NCBI GenBank assembly: GCA_027492915.1
Contig: JAPUDW010000137.1
Location: forward strand, 24,097 to 88,096
Length of the DNA stretch: 64,000 nt
Direction of reading: 5' to 3'
From: Bacteroidota bacterium
GTDB lineage: Bacteria; Chloroflexota; Anaerolineae; Aggregatilineales; Phototrophicaceae
Part shown: positions 18,213 to 26,496 of the stretch, one piece after another
Layout of the letters: the number at the start of each line of letters is the position of its first letter
Position numbering within the stretch: the first letter of the stretch is position 1
Notes under the pieces: generated by a model
The model's database searches: none
The model's input: the letters and a program-made list of their open reading frames with translations, nothing else
Told to the model about the DNA's origin: nothing
Translations under genes and position numbers: made by a program

Positions 18213-20144
18213 GTGCGTTTTCTACGGTATACATTTTCAGCCCAAATAGGAATACTGCTGCTATTGCTCGCGTGCAGTTGGGCAGGTATACGCAGCCTCA
18301 CTATTGATAGCATCTGGTACGACGAATGGTATTCGCTCTACTACGCCGGTGCAGCGCCTTATTATGGCCCAATTTCGGTTGTCCAAACGGTAGAACGGAC
18401 GCTGCAATATAACGAATACAATCCACCCAGTTACTATGTCCTGCTCAACCTTTGGGCGCAAGCAGCCGGTTGGGCACCATTCGCCGGACGCGCTTTGTCG
18501 CTGCTGTTGGGCATTCTTGCGGTTGCGGCGTTATACCGTTTAGGCTGTTTGATGGCAGGACGAACCGCAGGTTTGGGGGCGGCTGTCGGGTTGGGCACTT
18601 CAGCATTTTTCATCCAACAGCTACATGAACTACGCATGTACACCCTCTTTACCTTGATGGTTACGCTTACTCTGCTTACCTATTGGCAGTTGGTATACCG
18701 GAAACCAAATTGGCGTGGCGGCATTTTCTTCGCTCTGAGTTTAACCTGCTTGCTGTACACGCATTACATGGCACTCCCGCTGATTATCGCGCTGGGGTTG
18801 TACCACTTGTTATTCGTACCGAAATCGCGCCAATGGGTATTTGTCGCACTGCTCGCGGTCGGTTGTGGCTTACTTTATCTGCCGTGGTTGAGTGTTGCGT
18901 TGAAGGCATTGAGCACCGTTTCGGGTGAAGGCGCACGGAATTTTTTTGCGAATGATGCCGCTGCACTGGTTAATAATGTGCTGACGCAGTTTAGCAACGG
19001 AGGTGTGCCGCTGTTGGCGATCTTTGGTTGGTATGCACTGCGCGGCAGCCGACGAAACAGCATTTTTATCTTTGGATTGCTCATGATTACGCTGGGGTTG
19101 GTGATCACCCTAAACGAGCGACTGCACTTCATCAGCATCGCCCGCTATTTGATCGCACTGTGGCCGTTGCTGGCCCTGATAGTGGGATTGGGAATCGCGC
19201 AGATGCAGCATCTGAAGTTGCGACCGCTGCTGCTAGTCGCGATCTGGTTAATCGCAAGTGCGGGGTTGGTGGTACCACGCCAGAGTATCGCAGAACCGAA
19301 AGATCCTGATTGGCAGGTGACTTTGCCGTGGGATAAGGTCGTCAAGGTTCTGAATAAAAATTTCTTTGGTCGCCCAAATGACACGGATACGCTTGTTTAT
19401 CTGCTACCCCGCCCAACACCTTATTGGTTCCACGCACCGCTGGTGGACTATTATCTGCACCCTTTGGATGTTCAAGTCGATAACATGCCAGCATGGTTAC
19501 AACTTGCACCACCGAATGCACCACGGTTGCAAGCGCATCTTGTCGAATCACAGGAAACGAGTTCACCAGAATTTTTTGAGCAGGAAGCTCAGCAAGTGCT
19601 AGCGAATTCGCAGCGCATTTGGCTGGCATATAACCCGACTGATCTTCCTTCCCCTTTTGCAAGGCCATCATGGCAGCATGTACTCGCGCAGCAGGGGATG
19701 ATCGAGTGCGGGACGCCAGCGCAAGAAAGCACACTGCAAATGAGTTTATATGTGCGTGTCCCTGAGCAGCGGTTAACAGCGCGTTTCGGCGATGGTATTC
19801 AAGTGGGTGTAGTGGATGTGGCGTTATCACCTCAAAACCAAAGCCTATTGCTAATCATTGGTTGGGCGATTGCTGCTGATGTTCCAGCTAACACTTACTC
19901 AATCGGGCTTTATATTGACGATGCACAGGGAAATCCTGTTGCACAAACTGATTTTGGCATCCCTAACCAACAACGCGCTTGCACAAGTACGGCTATATCA
20001 GTGGCAGGGTTAGCCAGCGGCAGCTATACACTGAGTTCAGCCGTTTACAACTGGCAGACAGGCGAACGTTTAATCGGGCAGAGCATGGATATGATAGTTG
20101 GGGAGCGCCCGCAGTTAGCTGAGGTAACTATTCCTGCTCCATAA
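18213..20144 (+). CDS. Membrane glycosyltransferase, GT39/ArnT-like (GT-C fold)
   Basis: 643-aa integral membrane protein. The first periplasmic loop has the GT-C catalytic acidic pair in IWYDEWYS (about residues 34-41) followed by NEYNPPSYYVLL, typical of PMT/ArnT-related enzymes that move a sugar from a polyprenyl phosphate to protein or lipid. About 11-12 membrane helices fill residues 1-350; residues 360-643 form a soluble outer domain. Start is GTG after a G-rich sequence. It stands alone between the divergent E2 operon and a short basic protein gene. Acceptor and sugar are unknown. Confidence 0.83.
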   Translation: MRFLRYTFSAQIGILLLLLACSWAGIRSLTIDSIWYDEWYSLYYAGAAPYYGPISVVQTVERTLQYNEYNPPSYYVLLNLWAQAAGWAPFAGRALSLLLGILAVAALYRLGCLMAGRTAGLGAAVGLGTSAFFIQQLHELRMYTLFTLMVTLTLLTYWQLVYRKPNWRGGIFFALSLTCLLYTHYMALPLIIALGLYHLLFVPKSRQWVFVALLAVGCGLLYLPWLSVALKALSTVSGEGARNFFANDAAALVNNVLTQFSNGGVPLLAIFGWYALRGSRRNSIFIFGLLMITLGLVITLNERLHFISIARYLIALWPLLALIVGLGIAQMQHLKLRPLLLVAIWLIASAGLVVPRQSIAEPKDPDWQVTLPWDKVVKVLNKNFFGRPNDTDTLVYLLPRPTPYWFHAPLVDYYLHPLDVQVDNMPAWLQLAPPNAPRLQAHLVESQETSSPEFFEQEAQQVLANSQRIWLAYNPTDLPSPFARPSWQHVLAQQGMIECGTPAQESTLQMSLYVRVPEQRLTARFGDGIQVGVVDVALSPQNQSLLLIIGWAIAADVPANTYSIGLYIDDAQGNPVAQTDFGIPNQQRACTSTAISVAGLASGSYTLSSAVYNWQTGERLIGQSMDMIVGERPQLAEVTIPAP

Positions 20145-20195
20145 ATGCTTTCAATAAGATTTCATAAAAATTAAATTAAACGTTGTAGAAATCTA

Positions 20196-20225
20196 TTGAC
20201 ATTGAAGCCGAACTCATAATAAGAT
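20196..20225 (+). promoter_or_regulatory. Sigma-70-type promoter for the 47-aa gene
   Basis: TTGACA at 20196-20201 and TAAGAT at 20220-20225 with an 18-nt spacer, in AT-rich DNA. Predicted transcript start near 20232 leaves an ~80-nt leader before the small gene at 20312. Confidence 0.65.
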
Positions 20226-20311
20226 AATTATTAAACATTCAAATTGTTTTCAATGTTGAAAACAAATCATTCACTTCAGTGTATTAAAAATGCAGAAAGG
20301 AGAATACCGTT

Positions 20312-20455
20312 ATGTTCAATGTGAACTTCATGCTGGCACAGGCTATTCAGAACGACCATCTACGTGTCGCACAGCGCGAACGCCTTACCCGCCAATGGCT
20401 AAAAGCAGCCCGTAAAAAGCTGCAAGAAAAGCGCGCCAAACAGGAGAATAAGTAA
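20312..20455 (+). CDS. 47-aa basic small protein
   Basis: Short gene with strong support: AGAAAGGAG ribosome binding site, a good promoter (TTGACA/TAAGAT) upstream and a strong terminator 39 bp downstream, so it is an independent transcription unit. The product starts MFNVNFMLAQ and then becomes an Arg/Lys-rich amphipathic helix (RQWLKAARKKLQEKRAKQ). It has no signal peptide, cysteine or membrane helix. It could bind RNA, DNA or ribosomes; I do not recognise a family. The following gene is an ArsR-type regulator with its own start. Confidence 0.65.
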   Translation: MFNVNFMLAQAIQNDHLRVAQRERLTRQWLKAARKKLQEKRAKQENK

Positions 20456-20494
20456 TGATGGACAGTGTTCCAAAATCGACTGAAGGCTCTAGTT

Positions 20495-20534
20495 AGAGGG
20501 GCGGTAGGCATAAGACCTGCTGCCCCTCTTTTTT
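20495..20534 (+). terminator. Intrinsic terminator after the 47-aa gene
   Basis: AGAGGGGC (20495) pairs with GCCCCTCT (20522), with further pairing inside (GGTAGG with CCTGCT through G-U pairs), and is followed by TTTTT-CTC. Confidence 0.9.
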
Positions 20535-20610
20535 CTCATGGTATATTAGAAAAGGCGATATATAATGCATAGTGTTTGCTAACCAATAGTCATGAGCTAT
20601 AAACAAAATA

Positions 20611-21261
20611 ATGCAAGCCATTTTGTCTGATGCTAAACCTGACCCTAACCAAAGGCCTTACAAGCCTGAGCCTGAATTTAACATCAACGACTTAGAAACT
20701 CTTAAAGTCCTCGCTGATCCCCTACGTTTGCAAATCGTTGAACTTTGTACCCAAGCACCCCGCACCGTTAAACAAGTCGCTTCCGTCCTCAACCTGCCAC
20801 CCACCAAACTTTATTACCACATCAAGCAGTTGGAAGAACGGGCGCTAATTAAGGTGGTGGATACGCGCATCGTGTCCGGCATTGTCGAAAAGCAGTATCA
20901 AGCGGCGGCCTTTAACTACCGTGTTGACCGCGAACTTTTCTCGCTGACTTCACAGGCGGGTAAAGAGGGACTTAACGTGATGCTCACAGGGTTATTTGAC
21001 GACACCCGCGAGGACATCCAAAAGAGCGCAGACGCAGATGTGCTGGATGTGTCACCGGATGATGACGATAAACCGCTGAGCCGATCACTCCTCATTTCGC
21101 GCACAACCGTCAAGCTGGCTCCAGAAGCCGCCGAGTCGTTTTACAAAAGGCTGAAAGCGCTGGTACGCGAATATGCTGATTTGTCCACTGATGATGAGCA
21201 ATCTTTCGGCGTGCTGGTCGCCCTATACCCCTCGACTGGAAGCGCTGCTGAAGGCGAGTAA
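20611..21261 (+). CDS. ArsR-family helix-turn-helix regulator
   Basis: 216-aa regulator. Residues ~28-95 form an ArsR-type winged helix (LKVLADPLRLQIVELC, then VASVLNLPPTKLYYHIKQLEERALIKVV). The remaining ~120 residues are helical and acidic, possibly a ligand-sensing or dimer domain. No cysteine metal site of ArsR/SmtB type is apparent, so a non-metal signal is likely. The ATG lacks a strong ribosome binding site. A palindrome of the GTAGGG family follows the stop. Target genes unknown. Confidence 0.8.
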   Translation: MQAILSDAKPDPNQRPYKPEPEFNINDLETLKVLADPLRLQIVELCTQAPRTVKQVASVLNLPPTKLYYHIKQLEERALIKVVDTRIVSGIVEKQYQAAAFNYRVDRELFSLTSQAGKEGLNVMLTGLFDDTREDIQKSADADVLDVSPDDDDKPLSRSLLISRTTVKLAPEAAESFYKRLKALVREYADLSTDDEQSFGVLVALYPSTGSAAEGE

Positions 21262-21285
21262 AAGCATGAATTGACGGGATGCGAT

Positions 21286-21308
21286 GGGCGCAAACCTTGC
21301 GCCCCTAC
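21286..21308. repeat. GTAGGG-type palindrome (GGGCGCAA/TTGCGCCC)
   Basis: Perfect 8-bp stem with a 3-nt loop, flanked by CTAC, so the minus strand reads GTAGGGGCGCAA. It lies between convergent regulators and may act as terminator for either. Confidence 0.7.
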
Positions 21309-21342
21309 GAATAAATAATTTCATTAACTGCTTCTGGATGAC

Positions 21343-21657
21343 CTACCCTAATTCAATGACCCCACCCAGCGCCTTTACCTGCTGCCAGTAATCACGGAAA
21401 GCCTGCCGCCCCGATACCGTCAGGGCGCAGTCGGTATGCGGATAGCGCTCTTTAAAGCCTTTGGTAATGGTGATGTATCCGGCTTCTTCCAGCTTTTGCA
21501 ACTGAGCTGAAAGGTTGCCCTTGGTTAAACCCGTCAGATGGAGAATGGCAGCGAAGTCGGCACTTTCGCAGGCCGACAGCACGGCGATAATGGCGAGACG
21601 GGCAGGTTCGTGAATGATGCGGTCGATGCTGGTAATCGCTTGAACTTCAGTGAGCAT
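21343..21657 (-). CDS. Winged-helix regulator, ArsR/MarR-like
   Basis: 104-aa DNA-binding protein with the pattern of the short winged-helix regulators found next to small membrane proteins: IIHEPARLAIIAVLS, then TGLTKGNLSAQLQKLEEAGYITITK as recognition helix and wing start. The ATG at 21657 was chosen because it overlaps the end of the upstream membrane-protein gene by 11 bp, giving translational coupling; a longer frame to 21699 would lie wholly inside that gene. It probably controls its own operon. A GTAGGG palindrome lies downstream. Confidence 0.82.
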   Translation of the reverse strand: MLTEVQAITSIDRIIHEPARLAIIAVLSACESADFAAILHLTGLTKGNLSAQLQKLEEAGYITITKGFKERYPHTDCALTVSGRQAFRDYWQQVKALGGVIELG

Positions 21658-22324
21658 CAGCGGTTGCTTTCTGTTGCAGCGCCATTTGCCGCATGGCATA
21701 TAAACCGCTGACGATCAACATCCCACCCCAGAACCCACTTATCACCAGCACGAATAATCCTGCCCGTAACGGTAATAATGCGAGAATAAGGGTAATAAGC
21801 AAGCCTACTACCGCTATTATCCGGTAACGTGGGATGCGAAATTGCATCGCGATCATAAGTGACATATAGGCATTTGCGACACTAGCGCTCACATAAACCC
21901 CACGAATGATAAATGTAAAATCTTTCAGGTGGATGGCAAGCCAGATGCCTGCGATAAACACGGCGAACATCATCGCAAAGCTGACGAATAAGGTGCGGCG
22001 TGGCATTATCCATGATTTGGGCTTTATGAAGCCGGTATTGCGCCACAACCAGCGGCGGCGCAGATATTCATTCGCCCATTTCAATCCCACTTGCGAGATT
22101 ACCAACGGCACACCAATCGGCAACACGAACGTCACCAGAATCATGACTACGACATTTTGCGCTCGCACCCATTCCGCAAATGGCTGCCACATGGCGGGCA
22201 TATCCCAAACCACCCAGCCGTAAAAACCCGTGACCAGTACCCAAAAGGCGAATTGCAGCTCACGTATGCCATCCGCAAATTCATAGCCCTGAGTACGCTG
22301 TTGAAGCTGTGATACGTTTATCAT
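21647..22324 (-). CDS. Integral membrane protein paired with winged-helix regulator
   Basis: 225-aa protein with five or six predicted membrane helices (for example residues ~30-48, 60-85, 115-135, 145-165, 168-205). The ATG at 22324 has AGGAG 7 nt upstream; a GTG two codons earlier is too close to it. The C-terminal segment LVISGFWGGMLI is repeated in a decayed copy at 22494-22628, showing that a paralogue once lay directly upstream. Function unknown; pairs of this kind often respond to lipids or envelope state, which is only an analogy. Confidence 0.72.
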   Translation of the reverse strand: MINVSQLQQRTQGYEFADGIRELQFAFWVLVTGFYGWVVWDMPAMWQPFAEWVRAQNVVVMILVTFVLPIGVPLVISQVGLKWANEYLRRRWLWRNTGFIKPKSWIMPRRTLFVSFAMMFAVFIAGIWLAIHLKDFTFIIRGVYVSASVANAYMSLMIAMQFRIPRYRIIAVVGLLITLILALLPLRAGLFVLVISGFWGGMLIVSGLYAMRQMALQQKATADAH

Positions 22325-22493
22325 AAACACACTCCTGTTTTTGCAGACTAGTTTACATCATAAACCATAATGGGGTTTTGTCAATCAATTCTGTCAGTTT
22401 AGTTCCGCTATTCCTTGTGCTGGTGGTTTGTTATGGCTTACCCCGGCACTTGGTAAACAGAACAAGCCTGATTGGATCTAAACTGGTGCAGCT

Positions 22494-22628
22494 TTACTGG
22501 ATCAATGACTTCACCATTTCCGATGGTGGCAAGTGCAATATCGCCAAATCAAGCATACCCCAACCCCTAATGAGTATTAACCGACCAATGATGATCAACA
22601 TCCCACCCCAGAACCCACTTATCACCAG
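22494..22628 (-). pseudogene. Remnant of a paralogous membrane-protein gene
   Basis: On the minus strand this reads LVISGFWGGMLI, then diverges into a hydrophobic stretch and stops at 22494-22496. The first twelve residues equal those of the intact neighbour, and 37 bases are identical (22593-22629 versus 21713-21749). A stop codon sits just before the conserved part. It is best explained as the C-terminal leftover of a tandem duplicate. Confidence 0.7.
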
Positions 22629-22791
22629 CGATCATTACGCTCTTATAAATGACATCAATTTTTGTCTAACTTGCACCATTAAACGTTCGGCAAGACTTTA
22701 AAAATTCATCATAATTTCATGAATCCTGTTTTACATATGGACATAATGTGCTTAATATAATTACAAATTTGTTAGCCTAAGGTCATGCATT

Positions 22792-24099
22792 ATGTACACT
22801 ACTTATACTCAAAAATTGGGTTCGTGGATGGTACGTAGTACGGTACTGCTGATGATTTGTCTCACTATCAACAACCTGCCCCAAAACGCGGCGGCACAAA
22901 CGGCGGCTGTAAATGACACTGCCAAAGCTGCCGATATTCTGATGCAGGTCAACAAATGGCGCGTCGAAAATGGCTTGTGGCCGTTGACCGTCAACCCGAC
23001 TCTCGAAGCACTGGCGTGGGCGCAGGCCAGCTATGTGGCACCTTTCCTCTCGAACATACAAAGCGAAGAACAGTATCATCTAGACGCCAAACTGCGTAAC
23101 CCACGTCAACGTGGCGCGGCGGCGGGCTGGCCGTCTTACGGCACGAACGCTGACCGTATCGAAATCGGCGAAAATGCAGGGGTCGGCACAGCAAAGTTCG
23201 TCATGAACTTCTGGAAAGGATCAGCTATCCATGCCAAAGCCGCACTCAGCAGCACTTACCGCGAAGTGGGCGTGGCTGCGCTAACAACCAAGAACGGCAC
23301 TTTTTACATGATGGAATTTGGCGCACGTCCCGGTGTGCTGCCAGTCGTCCTCAGTGCAGACGGAACGAAATTATGGTTGACGGAAGAAAAATCGCGCTAT
23401 GCGACGGTGACAGGGGCAACACAAGTACGCCTGCTAGACGCGAACGGTAAAGCGCTGACGGATTTAGCCGCATGGTCATCAATATTGACTATTCCCACAG
23501 GTGCGCCAGATACCTTACAAGTGATGTATGTCAACGGCAATGCACAGGTCATGACAACAGTCGCACTTCGCCCATCATTGACCACTAGCGCACAGGTGAC
23601 AGGGACACCTTTAGCCGTGTTGAGCGCTTCGCCCACCTCTGCTTCATCGGTTGGTGCGGCGAACCCGACAGCAATACCGTTGACCCGTGCGCCCGACGTT
23701 ACGCCGACTGTTCCGGTTGTTCCCGCGATTGATCCGGCAAAGGCTGATATTCTGCTCACGTATGACTCGACTTCACTTTTTTTGCGAAATAACACTGCGA
23801 ACCCGGAAGATGTAAGTGGCTTGTCGATCCTCGGCAGTGGTGTCACAGTAGGTATGCCCTTATGGACGAAGTTAGCGGAGTTTCCGGCAGGTGCGTTCCC
23901 CGCTTCACACTGTGTCGCCATCCAACTGAGCAACACGGATGTCAGCATTCCGGCGGCCTGCAAATGGACGCGGAGCATCGTTAATTTGTCGCCTACCAAG
24001 ATTTTCTGGACGATGGACAATTTTATTGTGTCGCTAAACGGCACAACGTTGGCGACCTGCAAACCAAGCGACGGCCTATGTGCGGTTGACCTGCCTTAA
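22792..24099 (+). CDS. Secreted CAP (SCP/PR-1) domain protein
   Basis: 435-aa exported protein. A signal peptide ends near residue 35 (NNLPQNAAAQ). Residues ~48-185 form a CAP domain: helix VNKWRVENGLWPLTVNPTLEALAWAQA, GENAG, and AIHAKAALSSTYREVGVA matching the CAP2/CAP1 region. Residues 190-260 are unassigned; 270-310 are Ser/Thr/Pro-rich linker; 320-435 form a beta-rich C-terminal domain with three or four cysteines. CAP proteins bind sterols or lipids or act in cell-wall contexts; the role here is unknown. Terminator of the GTAGGG palindrome type follows at once. Confidence 0.85.
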   Translation: MYTTYTQKLGSWMVRSTVLLMICLTINNLPQNAAAQTAAVNDTAKAADILMQVNKWRVENGLWPLTVNPTLEALAWAQASYVAPFLSNIQSEEQYHLDAKLRNPRQRGAAAGWPSYGTNADRIEIGENAGVGTAKFVMNFWKGSAIHAKAALSSTYREVGVAALTTKNGTFYMMEFGARPGVLPVVLSADGTKLWLTEEKSRYATVTGATQVRLLDANGKALTDLAAWSSILTIPTGAPDTLQVMYVNGNAQVMTTVALRPSLTTSAQVTGTPLAVLSASPTSASSVGAANPTAIPLTRAPDVTPTVPVVPAIDPAKADILLTYDSTSLFLRNNTANPEDVSGLSILGSGVTVGMPLWTKLAEFPAGAFPASHCVAIQLSNTDVSIPAACKWTRSIVNLSPTKIFWTMDNFIVSLNGTTLATCKPSDGLCAVDLP

Positions 24100-24102
24100 T
24101 CA

Positions 24103-24137
24103 GTAGGGATTTGCCGCCGGTAAATCCCTACATTTTT
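24103..24137 (+). terminator. Terminator of GTAGGG-palindrome type
   Basis: GTAGGGATTT (24103) and AAATCCCTAC (24122) form a perfect 10-bp stem with a 9-nt loop, followed by ATTTTTG. It ends the CAP-gene transcript and shares the GTAGGG head with the other repeats. Confidence 0.88.
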
Positions 24138-24219
24138 GTTTTTTAGCCTCTCCCTCCTGATACCTCTGCTTGTATCCTCCTCGCGGTTCTATTTGTCGTG
24201 TTCCTCTAATGGCGTTCAA

Positions 24220-24228
24220 TGTTACAAT
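24220..24228 (+). promoter_or_regulatory. Extended -10 promoter of the IolC-like kinase
   Basis: TGTTACAAT ending 32 nt before the chosen ATG at 24261. No clear -35, consistent with an extended -10 promoter. Confidence 0.5.
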
Positions 24229-24260
24229 CACCACAAATTTTGAACGTATTGAGAGAAAAC

Positions 24261-25274
24261 ATGATGACCAAGACTTATGACCTGCTGAATATGGGACGCA
24301 GTTCGATTGATCTTTACAGTAATGACGTGGGTTCGCCGTTCGTCAACATCAATAGTTTCGCGGCTTATGTGGGCGGTTCGCCGCTCAACATCAGCGTAGG
24401 GGCGCACCGCCTGGGACTGAAAACGGCGCTGTTGACAGCAGTAGGGACTGATCCGGTAGGCGATTTCATCCTGAATTTCCTCAATAATGAGCAGGTCGAA
24501 ACCAAGTTTATCCCGCGCAAACCGGGGCATCTGACAAGCGCGGTTCTGCTGGGCATCGAGCCGCCGGACAAGTTCCCCATTACCTTCTACCGCGAAAATT
24601 GCGCCGACAACCAGATGTCGATTGATGATGTGTTGGCTGCACCCCTGACTGACTGTAAAGTGTTCCAGTTCGCCGGAACCAACCTCGCCAAAGACCCGTG
24701 CCGCAGCGCTACCCTGTTCGCGGCGGAATTGGCGCATGACGCGGGGGCAAAGGTCGTGCTGGATATCGACTTCCGCCCCGGCCAGTGGCATGATCCCCGC
24801 GCGTTCGGTGCGGCGGTGCGTTCCACCCTGCGCTTTGTGGATGTGGTGATCGGCACCGAGGATGAGATTAACGCCGCCACACTCACCGCGACCGAGCAGA
24901 TGCAAAAAACGCAGTCGGAGACCGACACCCGCATCGAAGGCGATGTGCAGGCTGGTATTCAGCGGTTGATGGCGCTCGGCCCCAAACTGCTAATCGAGAA
25001 GCGCGGTTCGCACGGCGCACGTATCCACGAGGCCGGTAAAGAGCCGGTCGATGTCCCCGGTTTCCCCGTCGAAATTTACAGCATCCTCGGTGCGGGCGAT
25101 GCCTTCGGTGGCGGCTTCCTGTACGGCTATGTCAACGGCTGGGATTTGTACCGCTGTGCGCGGTTGGGCAATGCTTGCGGGGCGATTGTCGTTACGCGGC
25201 ACGGCTGTGCCAACTTCATGCCCACCCTACCGGAGATTGAAGCGTTTACCGCCCCTTACGGTGGGCTGGATTAA
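24261..25274 (+). CDS. iolC: PfkB-family sugar kinase, 5-dehydro-2-deoxygluconokinase-like
   Basis: 337-aa ribokinase-type enzyme. The N-terminus NMGRSSIDLYSNDVGSPF and the sequence AYVGGSPLNISVGAHRLGL closely follow IolC, which phosphorylates 5-dehydro-2-deoxygluconate in myo-inositol breakdown. The PfkB C-terminal signature with catalytic Asp is ILGAGDAFGGGFLYG. The ATG at 24261 has a GAGAG ribosome binding site; earlier codons in frame lie over the promoter. No other iol gene is near, so the inositol role rests on similarity alone; 2-keto-3-deoxygluconate or fructose kinase activity remain possible. Confidence 0.82.
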   Translation: MMTKTYDLLNMGRSSIDLYSNDVGSPFVNINSFAAYVGGSPLNISVGAHRLGLKTALLTAVGTDPVGDFILNFLNNEQVETKFIPRKPGHLTSAVLLGIEPPDKFPITFYRENCADNQMSIDDVLAAPLTDCKVFQFAGTNLAKDPCRSATLFAAELAHDAGAKVVLDIDFRPGQWHDPRAFGAAVRSTLRFVDVVIGTEDEINAATLTATEQMQKTQSETDTRIEGDVQAGIQRLMALGPKLLIEKRGSHGARIHEAGKEPVDVPGFPVEIYSILGAGDAFGGGFLYGYVNGWDLYRCARLGNACGAIVVTRHGCANFMPTLPEIEAFTAPYGGLD

Positions 25275-25392
25275 GCACTTATTGTCCTGTATTGTCAAAA
25301 TTGGATGAGCGTTTGCACAATACCGTTACCCCCTCCACCTATGAACGGGCGTATGATTGCAAGTGCAATATATCTAGGCAGGGAGTAACGAT

Positions 25393-25575
25393 ATGGACAT
25401 CGGGCCAAGCGAACTGATTATTGTGCTGGTGATTGTGGTACTGCTGTTTGGGCCGGGGCGCATCGCCAATATCGGCGGGGAATTGGGTAAAGCGATTGGC
25501 GAGTTCCGCAAGGGCATCGCTGGTGATCGCGATACAGATGCAGCACCCGCTGATTCAACGGATAAACTGGCTTAA
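25393..25575 (+). CDS. tatA: Twin-arginine translocase subunit TatA
   Basis: 60-aa TatA/E family protein that would form the pore for folded, Tat-exported proteins. It has the short N-terminal membrane helix (residues ~7-19), the FGPGRI hinge, and an amphipathic helix IGGELGKAIGEFRKG. The tail is short and acidic. GGGAG ribosome binding site before the ATG. No tatC adjacent. Convergent with the sirtuin gene, 26 bp apart. Confidence 0.93.
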   Translation: MDIGPSELIIVLVIVVLLFGPGRIANIGGELGKAIGEFRKGIAGDRDTDAAPADSTDKLA

Positions 25576-25601
25576 TCTAAAATCAGCAGGCGGTTGATTG
25601 C

Positions 25602-26363
25602 TTAACTGCCTGCTAACAATGCGGTTACGATCTGCGGCAGCACCACGCCGGATGGCTCCTGTAAGTGAAGAGTCGCAATCCGGCTGATAGCGCTGTGTTC
25701 AGGATTCACCTCGATCATGATGCCGCCGTGTTCTTTCACAAGGTATGGCATCTCGGCAGAGGGTGATACCATGCCGGACGTGCCGATAACCAGCATCACA
25801 TCCGACTGACGCGCCAACTCCAACGCCCGTTCGAGCGCCTCTCGCGGCAGCATTTCGCCGAACCACACCACATCCGGCCTCACCGGACGACCGCAGTACG
25901 GGCAAGGCGGTGGGCCGCTCGACTTATTCCACGTCAATTGACTCACATTGATCCGCGTTGGCGATCCCTGACAATCGGCAGCACATTTATTGTAGGCGAT
26001 GCTGCCATGCAGGCGGATGACATCGGTGCTGCCTGCGCGTTCGTGCAGATCATCCACATTTTGCGTGATAATTCGCATTGTAGAGAAGCGCTGCTGCAAA
26101 GCTGCCAGCGCGAAATGTCCGGCGTTCGGCTCGGCTGGGCGCATCAGGTCGCGACGGTATTCGTAGAAATCCCACACCAACTTAGGGTCGGCGCTGAATG
26201 CTTGGCGTGTCGCAAGCTGCGTCGGGTCAAACCGCGCCCATAAACCATCCAGCGCATCGCGGAAGGTGGGTATACCGGATTCTTTACTCACCCCTGCACC
26301 CGTCAGCACAGTGATCTGCTTCGCTTGCCGGAGATAGTCAGCGCATTGTTGAATGTCGTTCAT
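25602..26363 (-). CDS. cobB: NAD-dependent protein deacylase, Sir2 family
   Basis: 253-aa sirtuin that removes acyl groups from lysines using NAD. NAD site GAGVSKESGIPTFR near 22-35, ITQNVDDLHERAG near 98-111, catalytic His in RLHGS (H119), zinc cysteines C127/C131/C154/C157, and the late VIGTSG and EVNPE motifs. FYEYRR around 66-71 supplies the Tyr-x-x-Arg pair that in CobB-type (class III) sirtuins binds succinyl or malonyl groups, so desuccinylase activity is plausible. Length is normal. Single gene. Confidence 0.93.
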   Translation of the reverse strand: MNDIQQCADYLRQAKQITVLTGAGVSKESGIPTFRDALDGLWARFDPTQLATRQAFSADPKLVWDFYEYRRDLMRPAEPNAGHFALAALQQRFSTMRIITQNVDDLHERAGSTDVIRLHGSIAYNKCAADCQGSPTRINVSQLTWNKSSGPPPCPYCGRPVRPDVVWFGEMLPREALERALELARQSDVMLVIGTSGMVSPSAEMPYLVKEHGGIMIEVNPEHSAISRIATLHLQEPSGVVLPQIVTALLAGS

Positions 26364-26406
26364 ATCTAACCCTGTTACTAGCTATATTGATTTTACCCCA
26401 ACCTAT

Positions 26407-26452
26407 TTGACAAACGGGAATTAAATGGATTATTATGTCGCGTGACGACATA
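26407..26452 (+). promoter_or_regulatory. Promoter with overlapping palindromic operator
   Basis: TTGACA (26407) and TATTAT (26431) with an 18-nt spacer. A perfect inverted repeat TATGTCG-CGTGA-CGACATA (26434-26452) covers the -10 and start region. The form resembles PadR-family operators, but no padR gene is in the window next to it. Confidence 0.65.
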
Positions 26453-26496
26453 TTAAAGCATGGTCTATCGTTTGTGGGGTGTGTAAAGAAGCGAAT

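Noticed and set aside
24228..24905. 225-codon frame antisense to the IolC-like gene
   Set aside because: Shadow frame; iolC-like product has clear motifs on the other strand.
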